Part shown: positions 12,401-24,800 of the stretch, in pieces
Layout of the letters: the number at the start of each line of letters is the position of its first letter
Position numbering within the stretch: the stretch's first letter is position 1
Assembly (NCBI GenBank): GCA_036924285.1
Contig: JAYKYS010000002.1
Location: forward strand, 992,001 to 1,056,000
DNA: 64,000 nt
Direction of reading: 5' to 3'
From: Asterella californica
Taxonomy: Eukaryota; Streptophyta; Marchantiopsida; Marchantiales; Aytoniaceae
Notes under the pieces: generated by a model
Databases searched by the model: none
What the model was told of the DNA's origin: nothing
The model's input: the letters and a program-made list of their open reading frames with translations, nothing else
Made by a program: the position numbers and the translations under genes

Positions 12401-12482
12401 TACCCTGGAACAGGAGGATGAGTCGAAAGTTGAGGTACTTCATGACGGAGAAGACGATGGTGAAGAAGAAGAAGAAGAATAG
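9440..12482 (+). CDS. PTAC12: PTAC12/HEMERA (PAP5), plastid transcription complex subunit
   Basis: Model: join(9440..10378, 10679..10791, 10934..11193, 11285..11406, 11621..11689, 11929..11982, 12279..12482), 586 residues; all joins are GT-AG and in phase. PTAC12/HEMERA is an essential part of the plastid-encoded RNA polymerase complex and, in Arabidopsis, also a nuclear phytochrome-signalling protein. The N-terminus is Ser/Ala/Arg-rich like a plastid transit peptide. A very acidic Asp/Glu run covers about residues 214-247. The conserved core then follows: LWWNWRKP (287-294), MAETGQIELYGEKPTIAEA (exon 2), ETGEEEALQLLDMFAHQT and YRIMQGTDIRIRRDPL (exon 3), and WGGDPVYPTINY (exon 4). The last exon is again acidic and ends in a Glu run; the short C-terminal activation motif known in Arabidopsis HEMERA is not visible. 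An upstream in-frame ATG at 9389 is an alternative; 9440 gives the better transit peptide. Confidence 0.93.
10614..10655 (+). repeat. Short direct duplication in PTAC12 intron 1
   Basis: The 19-bp unit ttttgggaggtcttacgtc occurs twice in a row (start 10614 and again at about 10636), followed by a partial third copy of its tail. It lies just upstream of the exon 2 acceptor. Confidence 0.75.
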
Positions 12483-15400
12483 TTCAGGCAAATGGCAGTT
12501 CGGGAGACCACTTGGCTAGAAACAAATCAGTTCTGGTAGGTTTACGGGAGAGAAGGAATAGTAGTATGAAACCAGTCTGGCATTTTATTCATATGACCCT
12601 CGATACAAACTTTGTTTGTTCCAGTGGGTATGCTAAACAGAAGGTTGCCCACTGGGTAGTTCTTCAGCCGGCACTATGTGCGACATTGGATATCGGATCT
12701 CACTAGGTTAGAGGAAGAAAGTCTGAAAAGGAATCTAAGGAATTAGAATCTGTTAGGGTTGAGGGAAGGGTGTGACTCCTTGTACCCATGACATTTGGGG
12801 CGCACTCAACAGTGTTCCGAAACGGGATAACGAGTCACGCAACGGATGAAATTTCACGGAATAGACAGCAGGAGCGTACAGGCATTTTCACAGAAGTTTT
12901 GACCGACTGGATAGGCAGCTTGTGGCCATCGATGTCTACCGAGTGAGGACTGATGATAACTGCAATGAGTCGGATGAACTGATTCCAGCCCATACGAAGC
13001 TCTGAGTTTACACCGAAGTCTCGGGCGAGGCTCTGAAGATTAAGTTTTATACCTTGTGGAGCTTCAGAAATAGTTGCACTTTCTTACACGTGTGTCCGTC
13101 AATTCACCATGAGATGTATTAGCGAGTAGAAACAACAACGTTCTTTTCTTACGCAAACTGTGGATAGTGTTATCACAGAAAAGGAAGATAGCAGAACAGA
13201 CAAGTGGGAAAAAGAGATCGTGGCGAGGACCACCAAACACAAGGCGGAGAAAGCAAGAACCCGGAACACCAGCTATGTCGAGCTAACATCGTGGACACGC
13301 GACGCAATGAATAGCCAACGGATGGAAAGACCCCATCAAGCCTGTCGAGCTAACTGGTTTAGTGTCTGGCTAACTGGTAACTAGAGGGTTTATACTCGAC
13401 AAATAAGAGTTTCTCACAAACTATCGTTTACCCGATAATGCCCCGTCAGTGAACTTGACAATACCCTCGCACAATTGCCCGCTTTTCAGATGGTGGTCAT
13501 TTCCTTTCAACTGAAAGTGGCCGCATTGTAAACGGGGTACTTAGCCGTGGAACGCATCAATGTTTCCACCTTGCCAGGTCGCTGATATAACCCGGGATAG
13601 CCCTCTTCTCGTTATAGAGCAGGTACAGCTCGATATGTCCGTCAGAAACAAATGGGGAAGTGGAGAAGTTGTCGATCGATGCAAGAAAGCCGAGACAGCT
13701 GAATATGAATCGTTAGTTAGTTGGTCGCTATCAAATCGTCTTCTCAGAAGCAAAATGAAGAAAATTTCAGTTTGTGAGAACGGAAGTTCGCATAACCTGA
13801 ATCAACTTAGGGGACGCGAGAGGTTGTCCTCCATGGTAAAAAGAAAATGAAGGATTGGAACAGAAGACAGTAAGGTCAGTGGGTTATCTTTCAAGAGAGT
13901 TGGGGTGATTTTCTTGAGATGTTTTATGGTGCATGATGAGTGGATTCCGACAGCTCTGATCAATTTTCTTGAGAGTTCATGCACTTGTTCTAATGTACTA
14001 ACTGCTCAAACCACACATGTATAAATTTGAGCACAATGATACGTGAATTATTTGCATGAAGATTTTCCGTGCACAAATAAATGGTAAAGTACAATATTAG
14101 GTTTGGTAAAACTATACAGTAGTATTAAAATGATAAATAAGTTAAAATATAAACTTGTTTCGAATAATATATAAAACATATATGCTAAAGAATTGAATAG
14201 TTGTTTACATCGTCATACAAGAAGAGCTATCCGTTGTTCTTTGTGCCATCTAGGTTAGGGAATAAGCTAGGGCAAAGATTCAACTTATAGAAAGACAATA
14301 TCTTTTGATAGTTTAAAATAATTTTTCTATCAATCTGAAAAAATGAAGACTATATGTAGTTAATCTTAGATAATCTCGCTCCGACCTGTCCACTTTGGCG
14401 TACGATGAATAAGAAGTATGCAAAATTAGCTTAAAGTTGATTTTCTTTCTTAGAAAATGATGGTGTGAATAAATAACTTCATTATGACGTTCACAAATCC
14501 TTCAAATATAGTTTTCTAAACAATTGATATATATATTTTATGTTCTATAGAGAATATGACTCGTATGGTTTTGGCCGAAGAGAAGAACGAGGACAAGCAA
14601 CATCGATGAGGTGAAAATATGGTGGCATCATGGGCAGCAGCGGAGCTTTAGGAGGATAAAAGATAATTGTTTGTCCAGTTTTGTGGTTGGGTTTGCTTGG
14701 GAGAGCGGTGAGAAGCGTCATGAATTGTTTCATGACTCTTCTGTTTGATATAAGAAGCTCCTTGCATATGAATATAAAACCAAAGGATGTATTTAGCATA
14801 AAAAGTTGTTTAAGAAAACGTGCATTGTCACCTGAGCTGAGTTCCTTCCATGTATTTCAATATGTATATTTTTGTTCCAGAATATTATTTTCAGGAAAAA
14901 CAAATTTTGGTACCTCTTGGGAGGTGTAGTAGGGAATGAATTTCCGAAAACACCCTTCTAAACACTTCTATTTAATGAATTTTTTAAGACACTTTTCCAA
15001 ACACTCGAATCAAATCGATTTTTTGTCCTGTTTATGCGTAACTCTAATTTCTCTTAATAGAATAATTATTTTTCATCTAGATGAGTTTGCTTGCAGAGAG
15101 ATTCAAATTGACTTTACCAGGTCCCTAGGTGAAGCCAGTTTCCATTGTACCATTCATTTTCTTTGGAAAATATTACTGTTTCCAGTTTCCAGACATATAG
15201 GTAGCGATGATGGTGTGTCCGAGTCCAAACTAATTCATGACTCCCAAAAAACCAGATGAGAAATTTGAGAGCTAATGAAAATCTTCACCCACCTCCTAAC
15301 ATGTCACTGAATGAATCCTCTTCTTGGAAATTTTTTTCACTTCGTCCGCTTGTCATTTTTCTTTCTTTTTCCATAAGTACACTTTGGATGCATATTTAGC

Positions 15401-18400
15401 ATATTCACATAATATACTATATTTTTACATTTATGTTATGAGCGTTTGTAGCAACATCTACGTTATCTTGACGTATATGGTCAAGTAGAGGTGGGATAGT
15501 GTAAGTTTTCACATATAAATTACAAGCAAGCGAATGTCATGTAATTGTTAATGTCAAACACAATTACAAACTAAACAGTCATAAGTTAATTTATTATTAA
15601 TTTGAAGGTAAACAATTTTTTACAAATATTCCTTCTCATAGTACAATGAACTATTCTTTTTAAATACGATGAACGAACTGAAGGAGGAGGATGTGCATGC
15701 CTCTTTCTATAATCATCATATGCTACATATAAGAATTGTATGTTATGCATTCCATTCTATTTTATTTTGTACAATAGAAAAGGTTAGGACATGGAAGTAA
15801 ATAAGTAATGAAAATCCATATTTCCATAAATATGAACGTCAAAACAAAACACGATAATGCAATTTCTTGTCGTCTGGCAAAATAAATGGTTGGGTAGGGA
15901 AACCACAGTAAGCATTTGTCTTCGTTTATTTAATCTTCGCAAGCTATTGAAGAACTCTCAAACTCTCAAAGAGCTTACAATGCTTAAATACGATCGCTGC
16001 AATGTAAATTTTTGGTAAGCTTGTCACAACACATGAAACAGTTATGACGCTTGTTACAAATGCATAATATGTTTACACATACTTATGTTTCTATGCGAAT
16101 AACGAATACACAACTCTGCCTCGAGGCTATGCATTTAGCACAACAACAAAGAACCCACTCAATGAAAATCAACTCAATTAAAAGCAAAATATTCATGAAA
16201 CATAAACTTTCGGTTGAGAAATGAAAGAGGTGAAGCTCGGTAGCGGCGGCTGAAAATCTTGGACGGTCAGTGGTTAGGATAGGGACCGGATTTTGTTATA
16301 AAAACGATAATTCAATATAGTATGTTCCATCAACCTGAATTAAATATGTATATATATAAACATATTTACAAACTCTAAACTAAACTAATGTTATAATTTT
16401 ACTTTCTTAATTGCTATATATTATCCAAGCTGAGAGTTAAAGGGAGTTTCGAAAAGAACGTATAAGACAAAAGTATATGTTCTTGGAAGTGTACAAGTTC
16501 CGAGACTTTGATGCATAATATCCATGAAATAATTCTAACATTAATTTATAATCTAACCCTTCCATCAAGAAAAATATTTAATAAATTATTACATTATTCC
16601 CCATTTCCATCTAAAGATGGACGTGATGATAAAAAAAAGAATAGATTTTGGAAATGGATATGAAGTTAAGCGAAAACGGACAAACTATTTCCGTGCCTTG
16701 TCTTCTTCCGAGCCTCATTTCAGATTGACGGTTAGCCATGCCTAGTAACAGGGTGCATCGCTATGGAATCGCCACTATACATTTGGTATAATAGAGAAAG
16801 TGAGTGAGCAAAAAACTTACTATAGTGTCTCCTATGACAGGATGATATTTTTCACTCATGTGCACCTAGAAATGTGCATGAGATGCACATTACTTTATAC
16901 TCTAATACGAGAAGGATTAGGAAATAGATTAATGTCTTCATTAAATGAAATCTTTTGAAGATAATTATCTCGAATTCATATCCTCAGCAGCACATCAGCT
17001 TGAAACTTCACTTATATTTTATATTTGGATCAGTTGGTAACTCTGAGACCGATTAATATATAATAATAATTTATTAATATAGTTTTTACAGTAATTTATT
17101 AGAATATTTATGTTATTTTCGATAAAAGAAAACTAAATTTAATATACAAGGCCGTTGGGAAGGATATTGAGCTCGTGGCTCGAGGACCCAAGTGAGAGGA
17201 GAATAAATACGTATTGAACATACCTCTGAAAATCAATGAACGATTATATCTTTTGTTTTTCTCAAATAGAGGATTAGCTATGCAAATGCATAGTAATTAT
17301 ATCACTTATGTCGATATCATCGGTAATCGTGGCGTTACATTATTCCCTTTGAAAGGCTAGTACGGTATATGCTAAATGTGGGTACAAGGTAAAGACCTGT
17401 TTGAATATCCAATTATATCATATGTGACATGGGGTTCATTTCAGTAACTCCTTCTCACCGCTCTTTGTTTTTTGGTTTGTAATTATATTTCTCCTAGACA
17501 ATGTAGTACCAGTTAGTTAAGTACGTGTCTCCATGAGAGATGGTCAAAAGAGGAAGAAATGAAAATTTTAAAAGCAAAGGAAGTAGAAGTGATGATGCAT
17601 TGGTGTCCATTTTTTCAACCTTTCCAGAGTCCATGAATGTCCGGTTCAAGGGTGTAGGGTTTATCGTTTACTCAGCGCACCTGCATATTATTTATTCACC
17701 GCCTCCTTCGGAAGATGGAGGAGGAAAATATACATGAATTTAATTTAATATTTTTGTATTAAATTAATCTCAGTATATATTAATATATTAATAAGTATAG
17801 ATTTTTAGACTTGTACTTTTTATATTTTCTGAAGCGCGGCACTGGGATCAACCTTGTGATGAGTTAACCGATAATTTTTATAAAATATTTGAATATTTAG
17901 TATATATATTTTATTTAGTATATATATATATTCTCGATAATATTAAACGAACAAAAATTCCAAGAGTTCATCCAACCTCCATATTCGTTATTTGGTGAGG
18001 TGTGCTTTATTCTCAGAAAAAAAACAGAGTCCATGAAATACGATTCCTGACTTTAACTTTGTTATAATTTTGTAGTTGTTATATAATCATCTTTTTTTTT
18101 CAATTTTACTATTCCTGACTTCTGTATCCGTATTATATAATTCGACTTCTCTAGATGTTATGTGGCATCCGAATCAGTTGATTCAAAGGAAGGGAATGGA
18201 TTTACGGCTCCCACAGCGGAAAGCTGAGTTAACAGTTAGTGGAGCGTAACGTTGAAGCAAGGTCGGAATGTTCTGTTGTATGTCTGCATGCATGCATGAA
18301 TGATGGCACGGCTAAAATGTCCCCAAGTTCAACATTCTAACGTAGGCCGTGCGGGCACGAGCAGAGAGGCAGGAAAGGGCGCGTGAAGGGGTCGAAGAAA

Positions 18401-18847
18401 GGTTTCGCTCCAGGGGCCGTTGCTTCGTGCAGATCCACCAGGATTTGCAATTGCAGGTATGGGGGCTGGATTCTGACGGGAGAAGCGTGTCTGGTTAGAC
18501 TAGCTGAATCCGAACATAGGTCGGAAGGCCGAACACTGTTAATGTTAGAGGAGAAAAAGATTTTAGAGGTTTTAGCACTATTGTGTCGAGGATGAATTAC
18601 ACCTCGTGAGCTTCTGGGCGCATTTGTAGTTTTAGTAGTGTGAAGAGGAAGCTCGAGTTACTTTTCAGTCCGTGTAATCATTCGCCAGGTCTTGAGGCGG
18701 ATGAGGGCCTTGTGCAGGATCTAGGAATGTTGCAGCGCGGTTTTTCAACCATTTCCGCGGGGAAATAGGATTCAATAGTAAGGTGGTGGAGCGAACGGGG
18801 GAAAGAATGCCGAATCGCTGTTCCGAATAGGGAAAAGGGAGCGAATA
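12483..18847. other. Intergenic region, mostly AT-rich, no gene recognised
   Basis: From about 13.9 to 18.2 kb the DNA is clearly richer in A and T than either side, with many short A/T runs, and every frame is closed by frequent stops. No TE domain, tRNA or rRNA was recognised. A run of CATGCA units near 18285-18298 resembles an RY-type element but may be chance. The last 500 bp should hold the NUA promoter and 5' leader. Confidence 0.5.
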
Positions 18848-21800
18848 ATGGCGCCGTTTCTCTCAGACGACGAGCTGCAGCAAAGAGGCGGAGATGAGGT
18901 AGTGGCTTATGTCCACGAGCTGACACAGCAGTTGGAGACTCACAAAGCGCGAGCTGATGCTGCAGTTATCAATGCCGAGCAGACGTGCGCCCTCATCGAG
19001 CAGAAGTTTTTGTCTCTCACTGCTCAGTTTGCTCAGCTGGAGAACGAAAAACAGCAGAGTGTGGCCACTTTGGAGCGTCGTTCAGGCGAGCTTGCCCAGG
19101 CACAGAGTCAAGTTCACAAGCTCGAACTGGATGCCGTGAGTTCCTCCTCAATCTCCAGTAAATTGGTGTTGCCCAGGGATTTAATTGCTTTTGTCTCATG
19201 ACCTGGTGGGCCTTGGTCGGGAATTCAAGGGGTCCATCACATGAACAGAATAGTCCAATTGAGACAATTTATATCTTACTGTTTCAAGCTGCGGTGACGC
19301 AAGGGGTTAGAACTAGAGCAACTCTACGGTTCACAACGGTGCTGACTGTCTTTATAAACGTTGTAATTCGATAATCAAAAGATTTCCTTGTATTTGACAT
19401 GGTATGTTTTGAGTGCACCGACAATAGCTTTCACTCAAAACATCCGCGAACTGATTTGTTGCAGAAGTTTGCTCAGGATAATGCACATAAGCTGGAGTTT
19501 GGGGCTCTTTGTAGCCCTTTGGTTTTCGTACAAGCTTGGATGTGTTGAGGTCTGGAATAGGGTTTTGGTTTTAAACTCGCGTCTTGCACAGCGCAGGAAG
19601 AGTGAGTCCTAGGTGCGTATTTGTTTGTGTGGTAAATCACTCTCCTGTACTTACTTGGCAGATCAAGCATGAGAGTGACCTGGAGCGCTTGTCGTTCGAG
19701 CTTAGTGAAGCGCGGAAGTCTCGGAGGGAGCTATTGGACGTTGTGGAGCACAAGAATATAGAGCTGGATGAGAAAAATGCGTCCATCAAGTCCTATTTGG
19801 AAAAAATTGTGAGTCTAGGTGAACTGGTTTAAGTAACTTTTATACACAGGCAGTTAACTTGAGCATCCCCTTTCTTTAAGTTCCCTTTTCGTTACGGTAC
19901 TTGCAGATTTTGAAGTGGTAGTGTGTTAGAAAAAACTTTTTGTTGTCTACCCGGGTCAATTTGCAAATAGTGGAAAGCATATATCGGTGAAGTTGCACCG
20001 CACTTCCTGAAGTTTCATGGATAGCACAACTGTTAACCTCAGCTGCGGTAATAAGAGTGGTTTGACCCCGAGTCTGGTTCTCACTGCAGTGGGAGTCCTT
20101 GTCTAATATTTGAAGCTTGAGGTTCCGTCACCCAGTGCTCTCGAGGAAAAGGATATGAGTTGGCCAGGTTGGACTGATTATTTGATGGCCTGGGGTGGTC
20201 ACCAAAAGCCGCACAAGCCGCTCTGATAGCACTGAATTCTACTCATCCTTGGGAACTTTATTTGGTCTGTTTCACATAATGTTTAAGGTAGAGAGGACTG
20301 AATCAACTAGATTCTCGGCTATCCCACTTTAGGGAGTTATAGTAACCGAGGTTACTGAAGCTTCGTGTGGTTTTATTGCGCTTGCATTTTTGAGTCTTAG
20401 TTTTATTGTGGAAGTACTTCTCGGTTTCCGATTCTCAGTTCTACCCTAGGTCGGTTAAGCGCAGGTTCGGTGGTCTCATTTTGGGACAAGCAAAGGAGCG
20501 TTGTTCTCCCGGGACTGAAGCATGATCTGTAAATTCTGATGTATTTGACGTTCTAAGTCGGAGCAGGATGGTTGTCGAGATTAATTCGCCTGTGTATAGA
20601 CATCCAGTTCCTCATGGTGGAGGTTATTTTGCAGGTTAGCCTAACAGATGAGCGGAGCTTGTTCGAAGGAAAAGTTCGTGAGCACGAGGCAGAGGTTGGA
20701 AGATCTCATGCCGTGCAAGCTAGGCTTCAACAAGTAAGGCATCTTACATACGCACGCTATGCACTGCTTTATAGCATTTGTTACCGTCAATACCTAGTAT
20801 TACAAGCGCAAGAGAGAGTTCATTAGGTTCTTGGAGATCGAACACTTCTCTTGCATGCGGATTTGATTCAAAGGAGTTCGAGAGAAATTTGTGTTGAACC
20901 TTAATGTAGAGGACTTCGACCCTGGAGGGTTGATAAGAGTTTGGACAATGAAACTGATTGGCTTGTGTGTCAAGTGACAGTTATTATTACTGCTTTCTTA
21001 CGAACTTACCGTCGTGTATCATCCCAGGAGAAAGAGCTTTTGGAGCAACACAATTTGTGGCTCAACGAAGAGTTGAACGGAAAAGTAAAGGGCCTTATGG
21101 AGGAGCGTCGCACCAGCGCCGACCTGGAGGCTGTTTTGCAGTCCAAACTTTTGCAGGTATTTATCACTTGAACTTTTTCACATTTTCATCGTAGATCATG
21201 GAAATGCCATGAGCCGTGTGAAAATTGTAGAGCGTGCCGAGAGGCATAATAAGGTTCCGTAACTACCTTGCAAAGACCAGTTGCTGTTTAGATTCATGTT
21301 TTACCTGCCTTTATAAAATCTTTCAGATGAATCCATTCTATCTGGAGCAAATAGCACTTCTGGCTGCCTGTTAGAAGTCGATGTTCTAGTGAAGTTTCGT
21401 AGAAATGCTATTCATTAGCCCTGTGCTGATTGTTAGAAAGGAAAGTTACGGTTTTGAGACAGAAGGGCCTGAGTGTGGCTTGTTTTCGTCGTGTTTCTAA
21501 CGCAGGCGGATAGGCTTCACAAAGAAGCGAAAGAGTCACTTCAGAATAGTAGCGAGCGCATCGGAGACCTGGAAGCGAAACTGTCACAGACACGAGAGGT
21601 AATAACGTCTTCTTTTTAGTGGGCTGCTGTTTGCTAAGAGTGGTGCTTTGGTGGCTTGCTCCATTCCACTAGAATCTCTTCGTCTCGTAGTTGCAGTAAG
21701 ATCATCAGCGAATATATTTTGACGTAATCAACGAACTAAGCCCCTGACTGTAAGCAGGAGTTAAGATATACGAAGGAGCAAGCTATTCTTCAGGAGAATC

Positions 21801-24800
21801 ATCTCTCGACTGAAATTACAACGGTAAATTCTTGTGGCCTCTTCAGGGTGGCCTATCGTTTGCCTCCATTCCACTAACTTCCATTAGTCCGGGAGGAGTT
21901 CTAGTTTGATGTTTCTGATTTTACTGACAGCGCCAATGCTCTTGCAGTAGGTTCATCGTAACCTTTCTGTAACTGGAGTTAGTCTTGGAAGTCTGAATGT
22001 TGGAATTTATGGTATCCGAAGTCCTTTTTACTCTCAGTGGAAACCTCAGAACCAAAGGATATTCACCCTTTTGAAGGATAGACGTTGGATTTCTGCAGGC
22101 TACGAAACTTGCCGACTTGTACAAGCAGAGCTCCGATGAGTGGTCGAACAAGTCCAACGAACTGGAAGGTGTTATCAAAGCTCTAGAGGTTAGTCCAGAA
22201 CATGCATACAGTTCGGGACGTTTAGGGTTTAAGACTGCTGCAAATAAGTTCGAACTTGATGCATCAGTCTGTATTGTGAAACGCAGATATTGTATATTGC
22301 AAGTTCATTTTTCCTGTTGCGGGATTCGACCTCCTTATGGTACATGCAGACAGACGGGTTTAAGACTGCAGGATCTGTTTAGCTCTTTGGCAGCATAGCT
22401 TTCGAGTTAGATTACGTGATGCGAAGATAGGTAGTACCTTCTTGGGAGTTCGGGCCACTTTGGAGATCCTAAAACCTCTTGTCAAACATATTCATTGGTC
22501 CATTTCGGCTTGTGGGCAGACACACCTAAATCAGGTGGAAGCTGACTATAGGGAAAAGCTTGAGAAAGAGACCAAATCCCGCGAAGCGGCTGTTAAGGTG
22601 AGCTTAGCTTTATGAACGTCGAATGGTTATCTCGTGGTTCATGGTGATGCAGTGCACTAGCTGAGCTCCAACTTCCTGTCGCACACTCCTGTTCCTGCGA
22701 AGTTTTATTTATACCATCGCATCTTCTTCCTGTTTGGATGACGAATACCGTGCTTGAACTTTTCAGGAGTCATCAGAATTAAAAGAAAAGCTGGACAAAG
22801 CTCTTGCAGAAGGTCGCACTGACACGGAGAGGGATGGGGATGATCGTTCGCTCATTGTTCCTTCGGGGAAAATGACGGCGGAACCAATGTAACGTCCTTC
22901 AAACCTGGTTCGCATGAAAAGAATAGGAGAACATTTACTGCCGTGCATTTGCGATTTGCTCCATGAGGCTGTGCCCTCTCATGAGTGTCTTGTAGTAGTA
23001 AGCGGATCAGGGAAGTTACCCTCCTGAAGATCGATTTGTTGCTTCAATAGGGATAAGCATCTAGCGCTGGAAATCCTTGGAGATGGAGCCATGCTTCCGT
23101 CGATTGGGAAAAATGTTTCCGGAACAGCTCTTGCTGCAGCTCTTCTGCGGGACGGGTGGAGTGTAAGTTGTAATTCACCTTGTCCGGTGCTTTACCTTAG
23201 TTGTAGGTTTGAAATCTTTCCGGCCATTACATGATCCTTGCGGACTGATCGGTGGGTTCAGCGAGAAGCCAAAAGTTACATCAACGCGTTACCTGTGTGT
23301 CGTTATCCTTGCTCAGTTATCCACGATGTACTCGAAATATCAAGAAGCTGTGGATGCATGGCGACACGAGAGACATGAACGGAAGCAATCTCAGACGCTT
23401 CTAGAAAGAGTAAGCTGTAATGTCTTATGGTTTGAGCACAACTAAGGTCTTCTTATAGTGATAGGTGTCAGAGAAGATTAGACCAACTGTGCAGGAGATG
23501 AATCGCTATTTGCTTTGAAAGGCTGAAGTGTCAAAGCCTGTTTCAGCGTGGTAACTGTTTCATCTGTGGGGTTCTGATGCGCAGGTTTTGCATGAGATAG
23601 AGCTGAAGGCTGAAGTTATCTTCGATGAGAGAGGTATCGGAGCTTGCTAGGATTTGTGCTTTTTTCCTGCATTTAAGGTCCGGTGTTGGCTAAAGAATTC
23701 GTACTTCGTGTTGGCTAAATGAACGTAACTTACAGATTTCGCCACGTCAATCTAATCGCTTAAATGTTCAACTCTTAATGATGAATAGCCGAGCACGAGA
23801 GAATGGTTGAAGCTTATCACGTGATGGAGGAGAAGCTTCATTATTCCATGGCAGACCAGAGCACGCTTGAGAACACCATCAAGGACGTGAAGGTGAGCGG
23901 GTTTCTGTTACCCACAGCGACGTAGGATTCCTTGTTGTTCTGTGTTGGTGTGTGACGTTCTGTGATGGACACATTTTAGTGAACATTTTATGTTCTTGTT
24001 CAACGTCTCTATACAGGCTGAGCTTAGAAAGAAGGATCGAGAAGTGAAGGGAGCTCAAAAGGAAATATCTGATCTGCAAACTCAGGTACATAGTTTCTAG
24101 TAGTTTATACCAGTATAAATGGGATTGTAATATTACTTGGTATCGAAGGCGTTCGTTGTTTTGCACCTCAGACGTTGCACTTGCTCAGCAGAGCCCTCTG
24201 CAACTTGCACCGTTTCGCTGAGGTTTCTAAGCTGGATATAAGATAAACTCGTCTCCACAAATGTTTTAGGAAGCAGCAAATGCTCCAGTGGCGATAGTTG
24301 ACATCTTAGTCTGGAATCTTACTTCAGTTCTCGTGGAATTCAATGTCAAGCGTTCGTATTGGTCACGCAAGCTTCTCAAGTTTCTTCTGTTGAATCCAGG
24401 TTGCATGTCTACTGAAAGAGTGTGCAGAAGTCAAACAACGGTTTGAAGCTGCTGACTGGCATCCAAATGGGGACGCTTTACCTTATTATGCTACCTCGGA
24501 GCCTGATAGTTCAGCAGCCGATATTGTTATTTCGGAAAAGCTGGTGACGTTTAAGGACATTCGAGGAATGGTAGAACAAAACAGCCAGTTGCGCGTGCTG
24601 GTCAGAAATCTCGCCGAGGAAAGTGAACAGAAAGAGGCAGAACTGAAGGAGTATTTTTCTGCTGAACTGAAAAGACGAGCCGATGATGCCGCTCGTAAGG
24701 TGGCCGAAACGTTGAAGAAGTACAAGGAGAAGACTGAGATCATTGAGACCCTTCAAGGAACTGTGAGCATGTATAAGAGATTGTATGAAGAGGAGCTTAA

